Of a stretch of DNA of 6,473 bases, positions 1 through 5,500 are shown piece after piece; the stretch's first letter is position 1, and the number at the start of each line of letters is the position of its first letter. The DNA lies in assembly GCA_030054015.1 (NCBI GenBank), contig JASGCR010000124.1:1-6473 (forward strand), in the 5' to 3' direction. Below the pieces are notes generated by a model, which did no database searches, was not told where the DNA came from, and worked only from the letters and a program-made list of their open reading frames with translations. The stretch is from Candidatus Symbiobacter sp. Lineage in GTDB: Bacteria; Pseudomonadota; Alphaproteobacteria; Elsterales; Elsteraceae. The position numbers were made by a program, and so were the translations under genes.

Positions 1-45
1 TTACCCGACTCGCCTTATTCGTTCCACGAATAAGGCGGCGGGTAA
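1..45. repeat. Interrupted palindrome at the left edge
   Basis: Bases 11-21 (CGCCTTATTCG) are perfectly complementary to 27-37 around a 5-nt loop. The outer arms 1-7 (TTACCCG) pair with 39-45 (CGGGTAA), so the whole stretch can fold into one long hairpin with a small internal asymmetry. There is no T-run on either strand, so it does not look like an intrinsic terminator. It resembles the short palindromic repeats scattered between genes in many proteobacteria. It may continue past the window edge. Confidence 0.7.
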
Positions 46-78
46 TGACGCTCTTCCTTTTAATGCGGGTAATGACGC
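38..78. repeat. 14-bp direct repeat GCGGGTAATGACGC, two copies
   Basis: The 14-mer occurs at 38-51 and 65-78, 27 bp apart. Its core GCGGGTAA recurs in inverted orientation at 1533-1540, and TTACCCG opens the window. This suggests a dispersed short repeat used in intergenic DNA. No function is visible. Confidence 0.65.
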
Positions 79-103
79 ATCTTTGAGTTCATAAACTTTT
101 TTG

Positions 104-120
104 CCCTATTCAGAACCTCC
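104..120 (-). mobile_element. Degenerate IS5-like terminal inverted repeat, facing left
   Basis: On the minus strand, reading from 120 down to 104, the sequence GGAGGTTCTGAATAGGG resembles the ends of the MITE next door (GGAAGGTCAGAATAAGTC) with a few changes. It is immediately preceded by the same TTAG (CTAA on plus, 121-124) that serves as the MITE's target duplication. It would be the end of an element extending leftwards, so two IS5-type ends stand back-to-back around one CTAA. The body of this older element is not recognisable in the 100 bp that remain. Confidence 0.45.
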
Positions 121-372
121 CTAAGGAAAGTCTGAATAAGTCACTTTTTTGCCAAAAGAACGGCGCATTTGCGAGCGGTTGCATCGCAACCGCGAAGCAA
201 TCCAGTAGCATCCTGAAATTATTCGATTTTTCTGGATTGCTTCGCGGGTCGCCGCGTAAGTGAAAGCGGCGACAAAATAAAGTTGCCGCCGCTTTCACTT
301 ACGCGGCGGCTGCGCCGCTCGCAAATGCACAACTCTTTTGGCAAGTTTGGGACTTATTCTGACCTTCCCTAA
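121..372. mobile_element. IS5-type MITE with CTAA target duplications
   Basis: The element body is 125-368 (244 bp), flanked by identical CTAA copies at 121-124 and 369-372. The 18-bp ends are GGAAAGTCTGAATAAGTC at 125-142 and, read inward on minus from 368, GGAAGGTCAGAATAAGTC. These match each other at 16 of 18 positions and closely resemble the inverted repeat of IS5-family insertion sequences (as recalled, beginning GGAAGGTGCGAACAAG), which duplicate 4-bp CTAR/YTAR-like targets. Inverted similarity continues inward (149-158 with 335-344; 165-178 with 315-328). No transposase or convincing ORF is present, so it would depend on a transposase elsewhere. The right duplication contains the stop codon of the neighbouring restriction-like gene. 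Family assignment rests on end sequence and duplication size only. Confidence 0.75.
165..328. repeat. Nested inverted repeats forming a branched fold inside the MITE
   Basis: A 14-bp perfect closing stem joins 165-178 (GCATTTGCGAGCGG) to 315-328. Within it are three hairpins: 175-182 with 186-193 (8 bp, 3-nt loop), 190-205 with 232-247 (16 bp, 26-nt loop) and 250-271 with 287-308 (22 bp, 15-nt loop). Each arm of the last one carries internal complementarity of its own (248-255 with 266-273; 285-290 with 305-310). The first two hairpins share 190-193, and the first also overlaps the closing stem, so alternative folds are possible. The structure would form on either strand as RNA or as extruded DNA. 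Confidence 0.8.
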
Positions 373-1478
373 GCCGGAACCGCCACGGATTCATAACTTT
401 TGGCGGTGGCAATTAAGCGATCCGCATGTTTGAATATTTCGTCAACCGACGCGATAGGGAATTTATCTTCAGTCTTGTCCTGATTAATCAGCCCCAACGA
501 AAGATGAGCCAAATCATTAAAATACATCCGCGCAATGGGTTTGCGCACGCTGTCTTCAAATAAGACCAAGCAGCAAGATTTCATGTCGCGCATGACAATC
601 TTTTCCGCTGGAAAATATTGACGAAGTATGGCGCGGACAATATTAAAACCTTCTATTTCTTCTTCGGTTGTCACAATGCCCGCGCTATCTGACTTAGCGT
701 TTGATTCGGACTCAACGGTTTTTTCAATGGTTGACTTTTGCGCTACGTCTCCTTTGGCTTTATCAAGGACTTCTTGGATCCGCGCATCGATTGTCTCGAC
801 AACCGCCTGTTTGACCAGTTGACCAAAATTCGTACTAACCTTAGCGGTTAACGATCCTTCGTAATTTTGCTTAATCACGAATTTTGTGAATTCTTCCGTC
901 GGTTCTTTCAATTGTTGCGAAATATAGGCAAAAAATTTTGAACTATATTTTAACACGGTTGCTTCGTCGCGGATTTTGTCACCATCAAAGCTTTCTTTGG
1001 CAAATTGCCGCAAAGCCTCGATCTGCTTTGGCTTAATTTGGGGCAAACTAAACGTAAAAAATGGTTCTTCGTCCATGACATTGGGTTTATCCAATTCGGT
1101 GAAAAAATGGTAATCAATCCCATTGGTCAGTAAACCGAATTTGCACCCCGTCTGTTCAAAATAACGCTTCAGTTGGGCTTTGTGGTCTTTTGCCAAATCC
1201 GTACTAATTTTCTTGCATTCAATTAATAGGATGTTTTGCCCATTCTTTCGCAAAATATAATCGACTTTCTCACCCTTTTTGCCCTTAATATCGGCATCAT
1301 ATTCAGGAATGACATCTTTGGGGTCAGTATCGTCATATCCCAAGGCGCGAATAAATGGCACCACCAACGCACTTTTGGTTGCTTCCTCGGTTTCTAATTT
1401 ATATTCATTGTCGTTCTGTCGTTCAGAAATTTTACGTGATAGTTTTTTGATGGTTTCGTCGAAAACTGCGATGTCCAT
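369..1478 (-). CDS. Orphan HsdR N-terminal-like PD-(D/E)XK restriction protein
   Basis: This 369-residue protein belongs with the type I restriction enzyme R-subunit N-terminal family (HSDR_N-type). Visible nuclease features are a helix with E31/E32 leading to PFIRALGYD (41-49), D73 in VDYIL, E87 and K89 in LLIECKK (84-90), and Q102 with Y106 in AQLKRYF, the usual PD-(D/E)XK plus Q-x3-Y layout. A charged linker (about 235-270) leads to a second conserved region, from GIVTTEEEIEGF (267-278) to the ADRLIATAKSY end, which I recall accompanying this domain in many short HsdR-like proteins. There is no SF2 helicase, so it cannot act as a complete HsdR, and no hsdM or hsdS is in view. It could be a stand-alone defence nuclease, a prophage or island cargo gene, or an inactive regulator. 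The ATG start is supported by AGGGGGA (1491-1485) six bases upstream. The stop TAG sits in the MITE target duplication. GC is clearly lower than in mfd. Family call firm, function open. Confidence 0.85.
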   Translation of the reverse strand: MDIAVFDETIKKLSRKISERQNDNEYKLETEEATKSALVVPFIRALGYDDTDPKDVIPEYDADIKGKKGEKVDYILRKNGQNILLIECKKISTDLAKDHKAQLKRYFEQTGCKFGLLTNGIDYHFFTELDKPNVMDEEPFFTFSLPQIKPKQIEALRQFAKESFDGDKIRDEATVLKYSSKFFAYISQQLKEPTEEFTKFVIKQNYEGSLTAKVSTNFGQLVKQAVVETIDARIQEVLDKAKGDVAQKSTIEKTVESESNAKSDSAGIVTTEEEIEGFNIVRAILRQYFPAEKIVMRDMKSCCLVLFEDSVRKPIARMYFNDLAHLSLGLINQDKTEDKFPIASVDEIFKHADRLIATAKSYESVAVPA

Positions 1479-1493
1479 TTAATATCCCCCTAT

Positions 1494-1536
1494 GTAACAA
1501 TTTGGTGTGGATTAATAACCAATTCACCAATGTTAC
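1494..1536. promoter_or_regulatory. Interrupted dyad upstream of the restriction-like gene
   Basis: GTAACA (1494-1499) pairs with TGTTAC (1531-1536), and TTGGTG (1502-1507) with CACCAA (1525-1530). Only 2 nt are bulged on one side, and TGG (1508-1510) can also pair with CCA (1519-1521). The dyad lies 16-58 bp upstream of the ATG at 1478 and covers the expected promoter region, so it is a plausible operator or mRNA leader hairpin. I could not place convincing -35/-10 boxes within it. Confidence 0.4.
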
Positions 1537-1628
1537 CCGCCCCCCCCTGCGTTGCGCAAGAAAAAACTTCACATGGTAAAATATTTTCGGTTCGGGGGCT
1601 GAAAAATCAGGTCGGGTGCGGTTTTGCT

Positions 1629-1643
1629 GCACAAATTTTGTGC
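1629..1643. repeat. 15-bp palindrome GCACAAATTTTGTGC
   Basis: Arms of 7 bp (GCACAAA and TTTGTGC) are symmetric about T1636. Size and symmetry suit a dimeric regulator binding site, but no adjacent promoter could be assigned, so it is reported only as a palindrome. Confidence 0.4.
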
Positions 1644-1834
1644 TGGGTTCTTTGCCGCAACTTTTCAAGGACACGGGGGTATTAAAAAAAATTTTGCTTT
1701 TAAAAAATGTTGCTTTTTATTTTGCAAAAAAAATTGGTCGTTTTTTCCGTTTCGCTTATGGTTTTTGTCAAAAAAATACTCGTAATTTTTATTGCCTTTT
1801 TAAATTACATGTTTTATTTCGGCAAAAAAATTGC

Positions 1835-1840
1835 TATATT
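1835..1840 (+). promoter_or_regulatory. -10-like box before the tRNA-like locus
   Basis: TATATT matches the sigma-70 -10 consensus at five of six positions and would place a start at about 1846-1849, exactly where the closing helix of the candidate RNA begins (1848). The sequence at -35 (about 1812-1818, T-rich) is a poor match, but upstream A/T tracts could act as UP-like elements. In A/T-rich DNA such boxes arise by chance, so the support is the position rather than the motif. Confidence 0.3.
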
Positions 1841-1847
1841 AAAAATA

Positions 1848-1937
1848 CCTCTGGTGCTGTGTATTCCGATGGGTAAGGTTGCGTCGGGCATATTTGCCAC
1901 CGTTGATGTCAGTTCGAGTCTGACCCGGCATCAGAGG
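1848..1937 (+). ncRNA. Candidate tRNA-like structured RNA
   Basis: The 90-nt segment is closed by a helix pairing 1848-1859 with 1926-1937: ten contiguous pairs including one G-U, plus two more of which one is G-U. One nucleotide inside it (1925) is a perfect T-arm-like hairpin, GTCAG (1908-1912), loop TTCGAGT (1913-1919), CTGAC (1920-1924), meeting the TTCRANY-C loop consensus of tRNAs. A further hairpin (1866-1871 with 1882-1887) sits where a D arm would be, and a weak one (1887-1890 with 1895-1898) where an anticodon arm would be. It is not a canonical tRNA: the acceptor helix is too long, there is no proper 7-nt anticodon loop, and no CCA. Alternatives are a degenerate tRNA, a tRNA 3'-end attachment-site remnant, or an undescribed RNA. 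It overlaps the 3' end of the opposing MuF-like gene by 7 bases, and a longer transcript would be antisense to it. Confidence 0.35.
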
Positions 1938-2416
1938 CTCCCGTCAATCACGAAATAACCGCGGTGCATCATCGCTTTTATCCCGCCAATGTCGACGACG
2001 TGACCTGTCTCAACGATGTTGTAAACTCCCTTTTTCTTTACCAAATAATTCAAACGAATCACCAATTTATAAACCGGAACCTGATCCGAAAAAATCAATA
2101 GAAGGGCAGGATCATTGAAATGGGTTGTATCGAAAATCACCGCCTGTGGATTAAACAGATGGGTGGGTAAATCCTTGTACCAATTAATCGGCAATTGATT
2201 GGTTTTGGCATCTCGAAAACTATGGGCAATGTCCCGATCGCGTACCACAATTTCTATTGTCTCAAGCGTGATGCCATGTTGTTTTATTCCCTGAATCCAT
2301 ATTTCCCTCATATTTCCTATTTTTTGCAGTATGCCCTCAGGCCGCTTTAGCAAAGCCTTATCGACAAAGGCGGCAAAATCTTGCGTTTCCATAATTATCG
2401 CCTTGGGATTTGGCAT
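1931..2416 (-). CDS. Stand-alone MuF C-terminal-like (phage toxin/nuclease) domain protein
   Basis: The 161-codon product has no signal peptide or membrane segment. From family memory it resembles the C-terminal domain of Mu gpF-like head-morphogenesis proteins in alphaproteobacterial phages, grouped with the phage-Barnase-EndoU-ColicinE5/D-RelE-like (PBECR) nucleases. Matching landmarks are IVVRDRDIAHSFRDAK (56-71), a WYKDLPTHL turn (79-87), AVIFDTTHFNDPALL (92-106), a VIRLNYLVKK strand (119-128), NIVETGHVVD (133-142) and YFVIDG (154-159). H65, S66 and R68 are the best catalytic candidates. The portal-binding N-terminal part of a MuF protein is absent, so this is either a prophage remnant or a solo toxin-like gene. 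Start choice is uncertain: ATG 2416 has no Shine-Dalgarno, whereas ATG 2392 (Met9) has AAGG 8 nt upstream. The frame stays open about 18 codons above 2416. No immunity gene or other phage gene is in view. The stop codon lies in the opposing tRNA-like segment. Confidence 0.6.
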   Translation of the reverse strand: MPNPKAIIMETQDFAAFVDKALLKRPEGILQKIGNMREIWIQGIKQHGITLETIEIVVRDRDIAHSFRDAKTNQLPINWYKDLPTHLFNPQAVIFDTTHFNDPALLLIFSDQVPVYKLVIRLNYLVKKKGVYNIVETGHVVDIGGIKAMMHRGYFVIDGSL

Positions 2417-2511
2417 ATTGCGAAAATCTAGAGGTGTGTTTGGTACATCATTTACTCCTTTATAATCAAATAGTCATATGTAAATAAATGGCTTACATCC
2501 GCAATATGCCA
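2411..2511 (-). promoter_or_regulatory. 12-bp inverted repeat spanning leader and start codon
   Basis: TGGCATATTGCG (2411-2422) is the exact reverse complement of CGCAATATGCCA (2500-2511). In a minus-strand transcript the proximal copy contains the ATG at 2416, so pairing would bury that start in a 12-bp helix. The enclosed loop (2423-2499) holds a strong Shine-Dalgarno and a 7-codon ORF. The distal copy overlaps the alternative hairpin at 2499-2520, so the two structures exclude each other. Confidence 0.45.
2428..2451 (-). CDS. Possible 7-codon leader peptide MMYQTHL
   Basis: AAGGAG (2459-2454) lies two bases before an ATGATG pair beginning at 2451, the best ribosome-binding sequence in the region; the second ATG (2448) is five bases away. 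The frame reads Met-Met-Tyr-Gln-Thr-His-Leu and stops at TAG (2430-2428), 11 nt before the ATG at 2416 and in a different frame. It could be a regulatory leader, a translational-coupling device, or the true start of a gene now separated from its body by a frameshift. The gene's own frame is open through this stretch, which leaves the last option possible. Confidence 0.35.
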   Translation of the reverse strand: MMYQTHL

Positions 2512-2520
2512 AAATTGCGG
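2499..2520 (-). terminator. Hairpin just after mfd, possible weak terminator or attenuator arm
   Basis: CCGCAAT (2499-2505) pairs with ATTGCGG (2514-2520) around an 8-nt loop, starting 8 bases past the mfd stop codon. No U-run follows on the minus strand, so it is a poor intrinsic terminator. It may protect the mRNA 3' end, or act as the competitor of the 2411/2500 inverted repeat, with which it shares bases 2500-2505. Confidence 0.35.
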
Positions 2521-2528
2521 AGAGGCCA

Positions 2529-5500
2529 TCATCCGGCTTGTGCGGTCACGGCGGCAAGCATTTTCGCCAAATCCTCCACCCCGGCCAGGCGGGCGGAAGC
2601 GGAGTCCCAATTGGCGAGGTAACTCACCTTGGAATCCGGCCGCAATTTCATCGCCAATGGATTTTGCCGCACCACATCCAGCAATCGCTCCAGATTAATC
2701 GCGGCGGGATTATGGAAAGCCACCACCGCCCCCTTGGGCCCGGCATCGATTTTGGCAATATTCGCCTGTTTGCACAAAGATTTTAACCCAATAATCCGCA
2801 GCAAATTGGCAAATTCCGGCGGCAACGCGCCAAAACGATCCACCATTTCCACCGCAAAGCCGTCAATCTCGTCGGTTGTCTGCAACGACCCCAACCGCCG
2901 ATACAGCCCCAAACGCAGCGACAAATCCGCGACATAATTTTCCGGAATCAAAATCGGCATCCCGACGGTGAGTTGCGGTGACCAATCTGATTCAAGAGAC
3001 CCCTCTTTACTGCCCGCTGCGGCCGCGCCACCGCCACCACCCGTGGCCTGCATGGCCTCTTCGAGCAATTGTTGGTAGAGTTCGATGCCGACTTCTTTGA
3101 TGTGGCCGGATTGCTCCTCGCCCAATAAATTGCCCGCCCCGCGCAGATCAAGATCATGGCTGGCCAATTGGAATCCGGCCCCCAATTGATCGAGGGTCAA
3201 CATGACCTCTAACCGTTTCTGCGCCGAGATCGGCAAAAATTGCGGATCGGGGGTGGTTAAAAAGGCATAGCCGCGCTGTTTCGCCCGCCCGACTCGCCCG
3301 CGCAATTGGTAGAGTTGCGACAGACCAAAACGGTCGGCGCGGTGGATGATCATGGTGTTGGCGGTGGGAATATCCAAACCGGATTCGACAATCGGGGTCG
3401 ATAACAACACATCGAATTTGGCATCGCAAAAATCGCTCATGATGTTTTCGATGTCACGGGCGGCCAATTTGCCATGCGCCACCCGCATCGTCACTTCGGG
3501 GACAAGCTGGCGCAATCTTGAAGAAACCTCGTCCAAATCTTCGATGCGCGGGCAGACATAAAACACCTGGCCGCCGCGGAATTTCTCGCGCAATATGGCT
3601 TCGCGGATGGTGACGGCGTCCCAGGCCATGACAAAGGTTTTCACCGCCAGCCGGTCGATGGGCGGGGTGGCAATCAGGCTCATATCACGCACCCCCGCCA
3701 TCGCCAAATGCAGCGTACGCGGGATGGGGGTCGCGGTCAAAGTCAGCAAATGGACATTATGGGCAAGCTCTTTCAATTTCTCCTTTTGCGCCACGCCGAA
3801 ATGCTGTTCTTCGTCCACCACCACCAAGCCCAGCCGGTTGAATTTGATCGATTGCGCCATCAAGGCATGGGTGCCGACCACAATATCAATCGTACCATCG
3901 GCCAGGCCGGCGCGGGTGATCGCCGCATCTTTGGCCGCCACCAACCGCGATAAATTGCCGATTTTTACCGGCAAGCCTTTGAAGCGATTGACGAAATTAT
4001 TATAATGCTGCCGCGCCAATAGGGTGGTCGGCACCGCTATCGCCACCTGGAACCCCGCCATGACCGTGACCAAAGCGGCGCGTAAGGCGATTTCAGTCTT
4101 GCCAAATCCGACATCGCCGCAAATTAACCGATCCGTCACCCGCCCGGATGCCAGATCATCCAACACATCCTCAATCGCGCGTTGTTGGTCGATGGTTTCG
4201 ACCCAGGGGAAACGCGCGACAAAATCGTCATAAATGCCGGGCGGCGCGACAATCGGTTCGGCCACCATCAGGGCGCGTTTGGCGGCGATTTCCATCAATT
4301 TGGCTGCCAAATCGCGCAGGCGTTTTTTGACGCGGGCTTTGCGCGATTGCCAGGCCGCGCTGCCCAATTTATCCAGGGCCGCCGCCGCATCCTCGCCGCC
4401 AAAGCGCGAGATCATGTCGATATTTTCAACCGGCACGTAAAGTTTATCATCGCCGGCATAAATCAACCGCAAACAATCATGCGGGGCATTGCCGATTTGC
4501 AACGTTTCCAACCCGTCATAACGGCCAATGCCGTGATCGACATGTACCACCAAATCTTGCGGCGAGAGGGAGGTAAGATCGGTGAGGAAATCCGCCGCCC
4601 GCCGCCGTTTTTTGGCACTGGCATAGCGGCCATGTTCGCCGAAAATATCGGTCTCGGACAGCACCGCCAAAGACCCGACCATAAACCCGCGCGGCAGAGC
4701 GAAATGGGTCAGGATTATCGGTTTGACCAAGGGTTGGGGTGGCTGTGATTCAGCCGCAAAATTTTCAAGTTCGGCCCAATGATTGACAAGCAATAACTCG
4801 GCGGCAAAATAGGGCAAAGCATCTGGCTCGCTCCCTGGCTCGCGCTCTGGCTCACCCCCTGGATCGACCCCAGGCTCGCGCCCTGGTTCACCCCGCGCCT
4901 CGGCGGGTTGGCCGCGTTCCCGCAATTGCTGTTGTTTGTCGCGCATCCGGGCCAAAATCACATCGCGCGACCCCTCGCTGTCGGCGGCAATCACCAGGGT
5001 TTTGCCTGCGCGTTGCAATTCGGCGGCGTAATTTAATATGGCGGCGAATAAATCCAATTTGGGGTCTTGGCGAATGGCGGCAAAATCGCGGATCGGCTGG
5101 GCTGCCAGATCGAGGATGGTTACCGCATCATGGGGCGAGGCCTCTTTTGGCGGTTGCGGGGCAAAATCAGGCAATTCTCCCAAATCGGGCGATAAATCCA
5201 ATTTTTGCCGTTGGCGCACCAACCCGTCCCACTCGCTCCGCCCCAGATACAGCATGGTTGGTGGCAAGGGGTGATAGACCGATTCTTGCTCCAACGCAGT
5301 GACGGCACCGGATTTATCCTGGCGTTTTTGCCGGAAATCGCGGCGGGCGGTGTAATAATCGTCAATTTGTTCAAATCGTGCGGCGGCGGCCTGGTCGGCT
5401 TCGTAATCCATCACCAGCGGGGCCGCTGGTGCATAATCAAAAATCGTGACCAAATTGTCATAAAATAACGGCAGAAAATGCTCCATGCCGACATGGGGAC

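Larger units (their letters stand above)
1537..1847. other. A/T-tract-rich intergenic stretch, no gene seen
   Basis: This begins with a C8 run (1540-1547) and a small palindrome TTGCGCAA (1552-1559), then becomes strongly A/T-rich from about 1681, with repeated A and T tracts of 6-9 bases. Similar tracts GCAAAAAAAATTG (1724-1736), TCAAAAAAAT (1768-1777) and GCAAAAAAATTG (1822-1833) look like loose repeats. Such DNA is often intrinsically curved and may act as an upstream element for the promoter-like box at 1835-1840. Plus-strand open frames here encode hydrophobic Lys/Phe/Leu-rich products expected from the base composition alone, with no Shine-Dalgarno that I trust. Confidence 0.5.

Noticed and set aside
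110..298. Minus-strand 62-codon frame inside the MITE
   Set aside because: It consists of inverted-repeat sequence, with no domain, no ribosome-binding site and no transposase similarity.
1..372. CRISPR array
   Set aside because: The repeats are palindromic or paired inverted copies of differing sequence, without regular spacers or cas genes.
1540..1547. C8 run as a phase-variation switch
   Set aside because: It lies outside the reading frame and not between plausible promoter boxes, so length change has no obvious consequence.
1432..1674. Minus-strand 80-codon frame upstream of the restriction-like gene
   Set aside because: It overlaps that gene's start and Shine-Dalgarno in another frame and has no recognisable features.
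1858..1935. Canonical tRNA gene
   Set aside because: The T-arm is perfect, but the 5' partner of CCGGCAT is missing, there is no 7-nt anticodon loop with T33, and no CCA or normal D-loop.
1848..1937. Acceptor piece of the two-piece alphaproteobacterial tmRNA
   Set aside because: No coding piece or tag-like reading frame lies next to it, and the 3' end lacks CCA.
1707..1958. Plus-strand 83-codon frame with a membrane-like hydrophobic N-terminus, and an overlapping 86-codon frame at 1616-1876
   Set aside because: T/A tracts automatically encode Phe, Leu, Ile and Lys; there is no credible Shine-Dalgarno and the frames run through the structured RNA into the antisense of the MuF-like gene.
2499..2520. 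Strong rho-independent terminator for mfd
   Set aside because: The 7-bp stem is moderate and no U-run follows on the minus strand, so it is listed only as a weak or attenuator-type hairpin.
4182..4748. 188-codon plus-strand frame opposite mfd, with other long frames on that strand
   Set aside because: Shadow frames are expected opposite GC-rich coding sequence; mfd motifs are intact throughout, so these are not genes.
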